A stretch of DNA of 64,000 nucleotides. Origin: Toxotes chatareus. Lineage: Eukaryota > Chordata > Actinopteri > Toxotidae. Positions within the stretch are counted from its first letter, which is position 1; each line of letters opens with the position of its first letter. This document shows, in pieces, positions 29,201-42,700 of this stretch. Under the pieces are notes generated by a model. The model was not told where the DNA came from. It made no database searches and worked only from the letters and a program-made list of their open reading frames with translations. The stretch spans positions 16,710,501 to 16,774,500 of the forward strand of contig CM028896.1 in assembly GCA_016801885.1 (NCBI GenBank), given 5' to 3'. The position numbers and the translations under genes were made by a program.

Positions 29201-32200
29201 GGTATACACCTGTTCAAAGACCTGTTTAACTGTACAACTGAATTACACAGGGATATTCTGCCATTCTGTCTGTCCTGTTGTTGAATCTGTGATAAACATA
29301 AATCATGATCGCTGCTGTGACCTTCAGGACCTGGAGAGGGCGCGTCAGTACCACCAGCACCAGCTAGAAATTGCTCAGGAGCTGCAGGACAGAGCTGCTC
29401 AGGGCCGAGCCTCTTCCAACCTGGGTAGGTTTAACTGAGGGTCACACAAGTGAACTATTAACACAAAGAACTGGACGATCTGGAGCCGCTGGAAATGGCT
29501 GGTTTAAGCACTGGCAGTGAGGAAACTGAGAACAGGTGTGTGTGAATGGGCGGGAAGATCAGGTGATTGAGCTTGGGACTGGGAGGACAGTCTGAGGACA
29601 TCTGGTGGACGGATGAAGAGTGGCAGGGGACAGAGGCAGACGGACAAACAGGACTGAGGCAGGAATCATGACACAGAGAGATGAGGGCCATCAGGATTTT
29701 GTCGGATTCAGCTCAGCAGGTGATTGATCGCAGTGTAAGTTTGTTTCCCTGTAATTAATGAGAGCAGCACATCTTAATGTCAGGGAAAAAACTAAAGTTA
29801 AACCAGGAAAAGCAGAGACAAACAGCTTCATCAGTCACAATCAGGTGCTGATGTGAGAGAAAAACTGAACATCGCTCAGCAGTGGAGTCGTGTGATAATC
29901 ACCACGTTTACACGTTTTCCCATCACACTCGGCGGCGAGCTGAAGCCAAACCAGCATCACTTCTGAACCAACCAGCTTCCCCCGGAAACCATCAGCTAAC
30001 AGATCCATCTGATGGAAAGCTTCCACGTGTTCTACGTGCTGCAGCTTTTACCGTCACGTGAGCTCTTCCCTTGTTAACCATTGACCCGCTCTGTCACTGC
30101 TGTCGCCACCGGGACTCAATAGACCGGCTGGGTTGTTGTCCTGGGCCTGACCAACCCAGTGTGCATTGATCTGCACAGACAAAGGGCTCTTTATTTGTCA
30201 TGTCTGAGATATGTTCCAGCTCAGATTGGAAGTAGAAGCTTTATAAAACACGTGGATGCTACAACTCAGACAGCTCGTGTACCAAAGTTTACGATCAGGG
30301 CCGTAGGTGACGTGATGCTCCGGCTCTCCCATCACCCCATCTGCCTTTTGAGGCCCTATCACATGACTGCTGCTGTGCCTCTCGGGCCAATCAGCGCTCA
30401 TGATTTATTAAGGTTTTGGTTGGTTTTGGTTTCTGCGGCCACGGTGATATCTGAGAGCCGGTGAACCTGACTCCAGCGCTGAGTGGACAACTCACCGCTC
30501 TGTGTGTGTGTGTGTGTGTGAGTGTACTGCATTACACCGGTAACATGAGTCCAAACACATCCTGTCTTCAGCAGCAGGTACAGCGTCCACGTCCCTCTCA
30601 GTGTTTGTCTCTGCACAGCCAGTTTGGAAGTCGCGTTATTTGCCATCTGAAATGAGCAAAAAGGGAAAAACACACACCAGCTCACAGCTCAGGCTTTGAT
30701 GTGCGACTAATGGGCTGTAGCTGAAGTCGCTGACTCTCCTGACAGACGAGCTTCAGATCAATGATTTACATCATCATTTATGGATGATTACGTGTCTCTG
30801 ACTCTGAATGCTGAGTCGACAACCCGTCATTCTCCTCTCCTCTCGTCCCCTCCTCTCCTTTCTTCTCCTCCCCTCTTCTTCTTCTCCACCCTTGTTTCCT
30901 CCTGTTCTCTCATCTTCCTTGTTTAATCTCCTACCTTCTTCTCTTGTTTCCTCCTCCTTTCCCTTCCCCCCTCCATCCTCCCCTCTCCCCTCCTCTCCTG
31001 GATAATAAGCAGACCCAGTATCAGACTATGAAACTTCAAACATAATTCACTCTGCAGGTCCAGAAATATCCCATGTAGGACATTGTCTTCTGTTGCCCAA
31101 CTCCTTAGTGATTTAAGCTTAATTACATCTCATCTTACACCAAATTCCAGAAGCATATAATGACAGCGCGCCGGTTTCGTACGTGTTCTTCTTACCTTGC
31201 ATTTAGTGATTTTTGTCTCAGTGGGACTTGGGCTTGTTTTCAGATGTGGTCGCTCAGAGCAACTCGCCCGACTTCACATTTGGTAAAGGGCAGATCGATG
31301 CTTAGATTTCCTGTTTCTGAACAGACATTTCAGGCCTTAATCCTCACACAGCTCAGTCTGGATTTCAGATGCTGCCTCATCTTTTAATGGGACTTTCAAA
31401 CATCGTTATCCAGGAGAAAGCAGTGAGGCTTTGTTTTCTTCTTACAAATTTGCCTCTTTTGTAAAACTTATTAGGAAATGTGATGTGATTCCACATTAGC
31501 TAACATGATGCAAGCTTTTTCATTTCTGAAAGCCTCGCAAATATTTAGAACAACCAGTTCTCCTTTTTAATTTTTCATTATTTTCATTTATTTTTTCTTT
31601 TTTTTTTTGCATTTCGCCTTTATTGGACGGTTGATAGGATGAATAGCATGACATGTGACAAAAGGTCCCTGGCTGGGATCGAGTGGTGGGCGTTTCAGTT
31701 ACGTGGTATGCATCATAACCACTGGACCACTGGGGCTTTTCTGACTAATGTTTCACAGTGTTCAGCTTGTGTCTGCAGAGCTCAGGACCTCTGAGAAACC
31801 TCTGCAGATCAGAAATTCAACAGCAAAGTCTGACGTGTTTTTAAAAATAGTATGTGCCCGTCAGCCCATTCGTGCTGAGCTTCACGCTCCTCTGCCAGTG
31901 CCATGACGCTGAAGTAATGCCAGTCTTCAAACTCAGTAAAGCTGCAGGCCAAGAAATCCAAAACAATGAGCTGAAAGATGCTAAAAAGCTCCATCGAGCT
32001 GATGGAAACTGCAGTCAGCTGGTAGAGCTCTGTGGTTTTGTTATGAAATGTTTATACCTGTAGCTTTAGATGAAAACAGAATCAGACTATAGAGCCACAT
32101 AAAGACAGACCGTGCGGCTCCTGAGCCGCTGGTTTGGCCACACCTGATTTAGAGCCTTTTCCAGGCCACTGTGGAGAAAGGGGGACTGGAGATCACCGCT

Positions 32201-33683
32201 CTCCTCCTCTAATCTCTCCGTGCTGTTTCAGCCGAATACCTTGTCACCGGATCTCAGCTAATTTTCTACACCTCTAATCCTCGCAGCTCGGCTCTCTTCA
32301 CACTGTGTCCCCTCCATGTTGGGGAGTCCCACAGTGCTGCAGAACATCTACAGATAGCTGGCACCCTTACACCTCGGAGGAGTGTGGGATTTGCCTTAAT
32401 GGAGATTTTGTGTGTGTGTGTGTGTGTGCATGTGCTCATGCTCACACCTGTGTTAGCAGCGCGTAGGAGGAGGGGTGTAACAGTAACCAGCTATTCCAGC
32501 CAACTCTGCAGGCTTCGCTGTAATCCTCTTAGCGCGAGACCCCGATGAACGAGGTCTCCCTTTCCTTATCAGCAGCCTCCTCCTCTTCCTCACGTAACTC
32601 TGCTTCTCACATATTGTTGGAGACACGACTTCAGTCAGTCCAAAAACACAGTGTGTTTCCAATATCTCTAAACATACACTTTAATATTTTCTATCAGTTA
32701 TACTCCTGCTATCGACTCAACCCTCACACATCTTAAGTCGTTCGTACACAGAAATTTCCCAGAGGTTTTTATTCTGAAATGGAAACAAAAAATAAAGACA
32801 GACGGAATAAAATATGCGTCATTATTCTTTTAGGTTGTCAGGCAGCTTCACAGAGCGTGAATGACATTTTTTACAGTCCGTGTTCATCTATAATTAAGCT
32901 GATTAAAGATGCAGTTGTAAACTTCATTTTAATTCATTAGTTCTGTTCACCCAGTGCTATTCTTTTTTCTTCACTTGGCTTTTGATCTTTTACATCTTTT
33001 TACATCTGTGCTTATGCTTTTAATTTGTGCCTTTATTGTGAAGAGCCCTGTAAATTTTCAGTGCTTCAAACTAAATCGTCGTCGGCGATTATCCATCTGA
33101 GGTTTGATGGTGATGATGATGAGACATCACAGCTGGCGATGCTTTACACCTGTTTCTGTGATGAAGTATTGTGAAGTGTGAATGGAACAAACGGCCGAAG
33201 TTTGTGTGGTGTGGTGAGTTTGTGTGTTTTTTCTGGGAAGTAGTACCGTTCTGTTTGACTCATTCATATGCAAACATTTGATCAGCTGCGTGCCTACGTC
33301 AGCATATTGGTAAATGTGCCTGCAGGAACGAGACCAGGCGATTTCACACCGACTGAGTTTTATGCATCTGACTGGAGGGTGAAAGGAGAGAGGGTGGGCG
33401 GCGGCATTCGGCATTTTTCTGTCGCTAAAAACACAAAGGAGGGAATGTAAAGTGCCGTTTGTAAATTAAACCAACCTTAGAAACCTCAGGGTTTACTCAC
33501 TGTTTACAGTCAGTGAATCAGAGCGTAGTCCTCTCTCTCTCTCTCTCTCTCTCTCCACACAGTTTGACATGAAAGCCACATGTAACCTCCTCCATCTGGT
33601 GTCTCGACACCCCCCGTATCCCTGTTTCCCCTCTCGTAACCCCTCTCTCATCTGTCCTCTGTGTCTTTGCTGCAGAAATAAAG

Positions 33684-33728
<45 letters not shown>

Positions 33729-36700
33729 GAGAAATTAAGATTTCCCAGGTGATGGGCAGGAAGAGTTATTTCAGTGCAGCTTTTATTGGAGCAGTTAGAG
33801 AGTGAGTGTCCGAAGTTGAACATAGATGTTTTCAGGGATCAATAAATCCCCCCCCCCAACATTACTAAGGTTCAGAACACACTGAGGGGGAGTCAGACTG
33901 AAAAGGTGCACACTTGTATATTTGAGTATGTGCTGTGGTAATTTGAAAGGTAGACGTGTAATCCAATCACGCTAATCAGGTTACGTTTGCTCAGATTTGG
34001 ACGTTAATTATTCGGAGATAACCCAGTTAAGATGTTTACATGAGAGTTGCAATAATCACAGTTTTGCCTCAATCTGGTTATAATCAAGTTATTAACGTGC
34101 AGGTAAACACAATAACAGTACGAGGGAAGACGAAGGTCACAGTCCAACACGCAGATTAGAACTTATGTGTGTGTGTTTTCGGGTTTTGTGTGTGAACTGC
34201 AGTGCTTCTTCTAACTTTTGTCTGCTTTGGCCCTAAAAACTGGGTTGTTGACAGCAGGGAAGACACGTCATCACAGAGAAAGTTTGTAAGGCCACTGGGA
34301 CCCGAGTTTTCCAGTTTCTGTTCCCTGGACAGAGAGACAGAGGAAGTCTGTGTGATCCCCTCTGGATCTCTGCGTATGCGGAGCTGAAGTTTGTAGATCC
34401 ATAGCAGCAGACATTATCAGATTTGTTGAATTTTCCTCTGTAGCTGTTTAATTATTTACGGCTCCACACTCGTATCTTCTTCAGGTTTCTGAAAACCAAA
34501 CCGTGTGTGCATTTATATTCACAGACACACACATATACAAATGTTTGCTTTGCATGTTGCATATTCATATCTCTCTGAATCCTGGAAGTGCTGGTTGATT
34601 CGTTACTTATCAAATCAGTGTTGGACGTTCTGGAGCCTCGAACCTTGGACACAAGAGATCTGACTCCCTGAAGACTTGATATTAGGGTTTCAGTATCTCT
34701 CTCAGGTCACTCAGATCTATAAAAATATTTTCATGTTGCTCATCAGCGTCTTCATTCCTTCCGTGTTACTTTGACTTCCCTCCTCTCACTTTGCATCTCA
34801 GGCATCATACACCAGATGAAGGGGGAGTATGAAACGGCACTGAAGCTCCACAAAGCCCACCTGTCCTTCGCCCAGGAGCTGGGTGATTACGCTGCCCAGG
34901 GGAGGGCCTACGGTAACATGGGCAACGCCTATCACGCGCTCGGCATCTATGACCAAGCTGTGCGGTACCACCGACAAGAACTACAGATCTCACTGGAGGT
35001 GAACACCCTCACTCTTCACAGGAAACATTTAGACTCTTGTGGAAAACAGAATTGTAAAATGTCTTTGTGTTTCAGGTGAGCGATCGCCCGTCGCAGGCCT
35101 CCACGCACGGTAACCTGGCGGTGGCGTACCAGGCGCTGGGAGCTCACGACCGAGCTCTCCAGCACTACCTTCACCACCTGACCATCTCACGAGAGCTTCG
35201 AGACACTCAAAGCGAAGCGAGAGCACTAGGTAAGCTCGACAAGAGGGAGGTGCCCTGAGTACAGAGGCACAGGAATTCAGCTTGATTGAAAATTGGAATG
35301 TACTCTTTTAATTTTTTTTTTCTTTTTCCAGCAAACTTGGGAAACTTCCACAGCTGGAGAGGTGAATACGCTCAGGCCCTGCCGTACTACCAGCAGTACC
35401 TGGCCCTGGCCCCAGGCTTGCAGGATCTGGAGGGAGAAGGCAAAGTTTGCCACAACCTCGGCTACGCTCACTACTGCCTCGGACAGTACCGGGACGCTGT
35501 CAGGTCGGACGCAAAATGAATCTCACAAAACACAAACCCACTTGTTCCCATTGCCATGAACCGTTTAAACCTATAGAAATCATGGAGGCTTGGAGTTTGA
35601 ATATTTTCCTCAGTCTCATCATCATGTTGTTGGAACGAGTTCTGAACGTGACACTGTCATTTGAATAAATTTACTCTTTTAAAGTGTAAATGACCGTGGC
35701 ACACTTTGCATCTTTCATCCAGGTATTACGAGCAGGACCTGGCTTTGGCGAAGGACCTCCAGGACAAATTGGCCCAGGCTAAAGCCTACTGTAACCTCGG
35801 CCTGGCCCACAAAGCACTGGGGGAGTATAACAAAGCAGAGGAGTGTCAGAGATACCTGCTCTCTCTAGCACAAGCCTTGGATAACACACAGGTCACCTGC
35901 TACAGATCACTGTACAATACACTGTTAAAACCTATCCTTTGTACAGGAAGTGGTTGTTCATCGGTGTGTGTGTGGCTATGTTTGCTATCAGGCAGTTTTC
36001 AGGGCCTTCGGGAACCTTGGCGATGTGTGTGTGTGTCGGGGTGATCTGCCGGCAGCTGTGAGGTTCTACCAGCAGCAGTTAACCCTGGCTCAGAAAGTCA
36101 GTGATCAGAAGATGGAGGCTGACGCCTACTCAGCACTTGGATCGGTGCACAGGTGAAACACAAAGATTTCCAGCTGTGTGATCTTCTCTGATTTTCTGTG
36201 AGTCTGTTTCTCTGACGTCTCCTCCTCTCTCCTCACCCGCACCTCCCGCTTCAGGCTGCTGCGCCAGCTGGATACAGCCTTGTCCTTCCATAGCCAGGAA
36301 CTGACCGTCCGAAAGGATCTAGGTGATCAGCAGGGGGAGTGCCGCGCCCTCGGCCACCTGGCAGCCGTGCACATGGCCCTGGGAGACTACGCTACAACCT
36401 TCCAGTGTTATGAGACCCAGCTGGGCCTGGCTCAGGGGCTCAGGGATATTCGTCTGGAGGCTCAGGTCCACGGAAACATGGGCATCACCAAAATGAACAT
36501 GGGGGTGTTTGAGGAAGCAATAGGCTATTTTGAGCAGCAGCTGGCCATGCTGCAGCAGCTGAGTGGAACTGAGAGCATGCTGGACAGAGGTAGGGCCTAC
36601 GGGAACCTGGCCGACTGCTACGACGCTCTGGGAGACTACGAGGAGGCTATTCAGTACTACGAGAAGTACCTGACCATGGCTCAGAGTCTCAACCATGTCC

Positions 36701-39700
36701 AGGACCAGGAGAAGGCCTACAGAGGACTCGGCAGTGCACACAGGTAGGCAAAGCAAAGCTTTAATACACTCAGACCAGGAGGATCAGTACCTCAGTGCTC
36801 CAGACGTTTTGTTTACCTCTGTGTTAACATGTATGTCATGTAAACATGTGTTTATGCTCTGTGTTTTCCCATTAGTTTGGCTGTGCCTGTCCAGCACGGG
36901 GCAGCATTCATGCAAGACTCCTAAATGAGCTTTTTCTTGCCTCGAGCGTACACTTTACACATTTTAAATCACAGTCATCACAATGATGGAAATAATCACG
37001 ATTCAAGCTACGAGAGTAATAATAAAAAGTAACAGCTGTGGTGACGGGAGAAGGGGAAGTTCCCTTGTTACTTTTCAGGGAGTGTATCTCCACATCATCC
37101 TCCTCTCATCTCAAACTATACGAGTAATGTTCACTGACAAAAGAACAAGGTTTAATGATGGGTTTCCGTGATCCGTCTGTTGAAGTCTGTTTCAGCTCTG
37201 CGGAGTGTGAATGAGATGGTAATGAGGAGAGCAGAGTCACTGACTTGTCGATGTTTCTTCTTTCTCTCAGAGGATGCAGAACTGTTTTACACAGCATCAA
37301 ATCAAATGTCCTGTAACCAGTTTGCTTCCTTATTTGCTCTCTTAAATTGCCCTCGTGGCTCTCTCTCTCAGAACAGAGGAATACGGATGCGCTTGCAAGA
37401 ACAAACCAAATGCAAAGAAAACTGATGATTAAGCCCCGGTGTTTTCTCTCCTGCCTTCCTCTTTTTCTATTCCCTCTCCCTCTGCAGGTCTATGGGGAAT
37501 CTCCAGCAAGCGCTGGTGTGCTTTGAGAAGCGGCTGGTGGTAGCCCATGAGCTGGGTGGGGAAGGAGGGGGCAAGGCTCAGGCTTATGGGGAGCTGGGCA
37601 CCTTGCACAGCCAGCTCGGCAACTACGAGCAGGCCCTCTCTTGCCTTGAGCACCAGCTAAACATTGCACGCACAGCAGGGGTAAGGATTTACCTGCAAAA
37701 GGTTCTTGTTTTAGCTCTAGATTTCTCCTTTTTCGCTCTGTTGAAAATGACAAATGATCTTCTTTATGAAAAGCACATTATGCACAGATATATGTAGTTA
37801 ATCCTGCTTTAACTGTCAGGATAAATCCCTGGAAGCAGAGGCAAGCGATGCTCTTGGAGGCGTCTATCAGCTGATGGCAGACAACGAGACAGCGCTACAG
37901 GTTTGTAGCCAGCCTGCCTATCTGCAGCTTCATATTTAACATACACATGTCAGACTAACCCTTTCAGTAACCGAGCTCTCCTGCTGTAGTGGCACCAAAG
38001 GGCTTTGGATATAGCAGAGCAGACCAGATGTGTGAGGAGCCAGGGTCGAGCCTACGGCAACTTGGGACTGACCTACGAAGCTCTAGGAAACTACGAGCGG
38101 GCCGTGGTCTTTCAGGAGCAGCACCTGAGTGTGGCAGCGCAGACCAACGATCTGACAGCTAAAACTCTGGCCTACGGGAGCCTGGGAAGGATACACCATG
38201 CACTGCAAAACTATGCACAGGCTGTGATGTACCTGCAGGAAGGTAAGAATCCGTCTGGTGAGGTGCGACTCACAGGTATTAATGTGAGCAGCGCTGTCAT
38301 GTATTTCCTGTGATCGTGAAATGATAATAGTTGAACCTGGTCTTCGTGCGACAGTTGTGAGCTCAACATCCACCTCAGATGCAGCTTCACCTTCCCCTGC
38401 AGTCATACACGCTCCATTTATGGAGGCTTAGCACAGACTTTGATCTACATGTGGGCGTCTTATTCAGAGTCAGAGTGGTTTGGACCTGTGGACATTGTGA
38501 GTTGCATTTCTGAAATCTCGAAGAAGCATGAAAGGTATTCATGAGTCTGACATGGGCTAATAGAAGTTCAGTGCTCGGGAGTTTACCCTGGAGTGTGGTT
38601 TCCTTCAGACAGCTTGTTGTCAATAATCCTGTTTGATTTAACTTCTTTTCTGACTACGCTAATCTTTGAAACACACACACACACACACACACAGACGTCT
38701 CTCATCTCGCTGTAGTCGTGAAACTGCATCCTTGTTGAAAATAATCCCATTTGAATCTCTTTCCTAAGAAGCACACTTCAACATGCACGCACGCACGCAC
38801 TCGTGCTACGACTGAGATAAATTAAAATACAACCTAATTGCAATGGATATTTAAAATGAGTGCTTGGGTTCATTTATGAACTCCCTCAGGCTTCGCCGGG
38901 CCTGTAAGACACGGCCACGCTTTGTCACTTAACTCACAGATTCTGTGGATTTTAATTGATCATTAACTGAAAAGGCAACGAGGAATTCGGCTCAGGGTTG
39001 ATGTGAGGACAGAGCTGAAGTTTGCCTCCAATTAACCTCCCCAAACACTGGAATGAACCACAGACAGCGAACATCACAGGGCCAGACGGAGACGAACAGG
39101 CAGAGAAGTGTGAACCTAAACGTGATGACTGATGAGATTCTGCTCAATCTGAGAGCTTAATGAGAACTAAACACAACCTGCCACGGCTGTCTGCTCCTTC
39201 ATATCAGGGGAGATAAAACGTATCTGAGACAAACTGAAGAGCAGAGAGAACACGAGAACTTTAAATTTGAATCGGCAGAATAAGAAGACGGGGGCGAAGA
39301 CAGACAAAAGGAACAGTGAGAGAAAAAGAATGGAAAATGTGAGCGCCCTGGGCTCAGCGCGAGCTCGCCTCTGTGCAGCAACAGTTGAGCGTCAAAGTGC
39401 CGGGACTTTTCAAAGGGATGATTTTCAGATTCTCTTGCGTCTGATCTCCTCTGCTCTGTCTCTCCCTCCTCTCCTCAGGTCTGCGTCTGGCAGAGCAGTT
39501 AGGTCGCAGGGAAGATGAAGCTAAGCTACGCCATCGCCTGGGTCTGTCTCTGTGGGCCAGCGGAAACCTGGAAGAGGCACAGCACCAGGTGTGTGTGTGT
39601 GTGTGTGTGTAAGCCCACAGCTGCATATAGTCAGCGTAGCGTAACTTGTGCTTGCTTCATAACCTGCTGTACAGGTCTAAAGTAAAGACAGGAACAGAGA

Positions 39701-42700
39701 TTTATTGCTGTTGGGCCTTTTTTGGATGTTAGTCCCATTTTTAGAATGGTACCAGCTGCGTTCTCCACAGAACCACACTCCTCATCCCTGATAGGTCCTG
39801 GACAAGAACCACTTTCTGGTTGCTAGTATTTACATAACAGAGCTACAAAAGAAGTGTTGGGTGTGGACTGTGATTACCAGTCATCACTGTCTCTGTTTAA
39901 CTGTTACCAGTGTCTGAGTTTGACAGAGAAAAAAGAGACACTGTTCTTCAGATTGTTGTGTAATTGTGGTGCCCCCCAGTGGTTCGTGTTGTAACAGCAC
40001 TCTCGTTCAGGTTTGAAGTGATGGACTGAAAATTGAAATCAGCTCCCTCTGCATTAAAATACAGTGTTTTACACATACAAGCAGGTGAAAGGAAAAATCC
40101 AGAAAAGAGCCGAGAAACACAACAGCTGTAGATGAACTAATGAATTATATTCACAGTCAACAGACCTCAACCCAAGTTTGTGTGTGTGTGCAGCTCTTCA
40201 GAAGAACATGAATCTCAGTGTGATGTATGTTTGTTTGCTGTGTGTTTCAGTTGTACAGAGCGTCTGTGTTGTTTGAGACGATTCGTCATGAGACGCAGCA
40301 CAGCACGGATTACAAGCTCTCTCTGTTTGATCTGCAAACCAGCTCGTACCAGGCTCTCCAGAGAGTCCTCGTCAGCCTAGGTGAATTAACTCGCCTCTCC
40401 CCTTGTTCTGTTACTGCGTGGTGTGAATCGCTGTGCCTCGCTTCGTTCGTAAGGTGTTCTCACCTTTTCTCTCTCATTTTCACCTCTGTGTGTGTGTGTG
40501 TGTGTGTGTGTGTTAGCAATGCACACATTATCACCTGATGTCTGGGTGCGTTTGTTTGTTAATGCTGCTAATTTAGACCCCCCTCCCAAATCTCCCGCTC
40601 CAACTTCCTCACTCACTCACGATTCCTGATTTATCTTCTGTTTCCGCTCAGGCCGCCACGATGAGGCGCTGGCCATAGCAGAGCGCGGGCGTACGCGTGC
40701 CTTTGCCGATCTCCTGGTCGAACGCCAGAAAGGAAGTCAGCAAGCGGCGAACGCTGACCCTTACATCCCGGTTACTGTAGAGCACATCCTGGAGACGGTC
40801 AACGGTCAGAGGGCCATGGTGCTCTACTACTCTCTGGCAGGTGGCTTTCTGTACAGCTGGCTGATTTCTCCAGGAACAGGTACACACACGCGTAAACATT
40901 CCGCACAGTTTTAGGTCATTAGGAAAATGTACCTGACCCCCTGCAGCCATGTTTTCTACATGTTATCGTTCCCCTCAGCGGATCTTACTGCTGTGATCTT
41001 ACCCCTTGCGCCACCTTTCCGGCTGAAATGTCAACTATGAAATCTCACAATCTAATTGTCATGACATTTGAGAACATTTAAGGGAATAAAACCCTGGATT
41101 CTAATCACTTTGTGACTTTAATGACCACATGACGTTTCCTCAGAGGCCAACTTCATATTTGCGGCCCCATCCCTGGTTTATTTCATCCGACGTTTCTGCA
41201 TTGGGGCTCGTAAAAAAAACACTGCAGTGTCCAACATCCGCTTCCTGCTTGGGCTTTATGCCTGGCCTTGTTAAAAATTAAGATATTTCCCAAAATTTGC
41301 CCTGTATGCTGAGTTTGGAGTAATTTTGTTTCCTTATTGTGGAGTAAAAAAAAAAAAAATCCGCACCTAGTCTCTCTGAGCTTTGCACACACATGCAGAC
41401 AAATGAACACTCTTGCAGTGCAGCATGCACCACTTCACTCATGTTCACTCATGCCCTAAAATGCTACGACAGGTATTGTGAAGTTTAACGAGGTGTATCT
41501 TGGAGAGGCCGGAGCGGAGGTGTCTGAGCTCCAGGATGGCGGTGGGAGCCCACAGGGCGGAGGAGGAGCAGGTGGAAGTCCTCTGTCTCTAGACCAGTAC
41601 ATCTGCAACGCCAGAGAGGCTCTGGGGGTGGACAACCATTACAGCAGGTAGTGCTTTTTTTTAAGTGATACAGTCAACTTTGTTAGATGACAGAGGGGAT
41701 TCCCCTGATGTCGCCTCTAGTGCCTCTATAAAGTTGGCATTTGTGGTTTTGAATGAAAAGTCATGACAGCGATTGGATGGATTACTATGAAACTTGGTTC
41801 TCACGTTCCTGTTGTGATAAATGTGGTGATCCTCTGACCTTTCATCCAGAGCCATCAGGCCAAAATTTCAGTTTGTCCAACGCTTAATGTCTGAAAACTA
41901 CAAACCTAATGACGAACATTGTCGTCGTGAGCATGTTAGCACACTGACTTCAGCTCTTCGTCTCACGGAGAGGCAGCAGACTCTGAGTCTTATCGTTGTA
42001 CATCTTCAGTCATTAAAACACAAAGGGAGGAAGATGAGAAAAGCAAGACGGAGGAGCCGCATGCTGTGTGTCATCTGTCTTCTTTTTCTCCTGCTCTCTC
42101 CTGCCACATTTCCCCATCCTCCGTTATCCTGCCCACAACTTCAGGCCTTGGTTGGTGCAACTGGACGACTTTGTAAATCACCACCATGTGTTGTGTCAGC
42201 AAATGTTCCCCCACACAAACTGCGTCTCAACTTTCCGTGAAAACCACAGCAGTGGAGTTACTGTAGCCAGCAGCGATTCATTGCGTCTGTCGCGTGTGTG
42301 TCTGTCTGTGTGTGTGTGTGTGTGTGTGTGTTAAGCTGTGGCGAGCCTGGAGCCTCCCTCCATTTCTGTGTGCTGATTATGAATCCTGCTCATCCACAGC
42401 ATGAAATGTATTTGCACATATGCATCATTAAAATGCTTTCCAACCCACCCGTAGACTTTTACTGCCCTGTAACATGTATCCAGGCAGCAGAAGCTGCTAT
42501 TTTACCACAGATCAAATCTCCCTGAGTGCGTGAAAAGTGCAGCCAAAGGATTCCATTAAAAGTAATGATGTTTGCTAATGGCAAATTCTGAGAGCCATCA
42601 GTCCAGGACGCAAGAGTCCTGTAATTAACTGCTGCCTGTTTTTTTCTTTTCTGTGGACAGACTCATTATTCTCTTGGTAAGGTGTCACACAGTAAACACT

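Larger units (their letters stand above)
29425..34801 (+). other. ttc28: TTC28 intron 6
   Basis: 5.4 kb. Contains a GT repeat (30501), a 170-nt polypyrimidine tract (30829-30999), a tRNA-derived SINE on the minus strand (31600-31737), CT and TA repeats (33530, 33692) and a poly(C) run near 33849. No coding exon seen. Confidence 0.8.

Noticed and set aside
30808..31005. Ser/Pro/Leu-rich frame
   Set aside because: Translation of the polypyrimidine tract.
31600..31737. Functional tRNA gene
   Set aside because: Only tRNA-like A and B box remnants of a SINE; the B box is degenerate and there is no foldable acceptor stem.
36319..36756. 145-codon minus-strand frame opposite TTC28 exon 12
   Set aside because: It is the antisense shadow of a GC-rich coding exon; the + strand matches TTC28 throughout.
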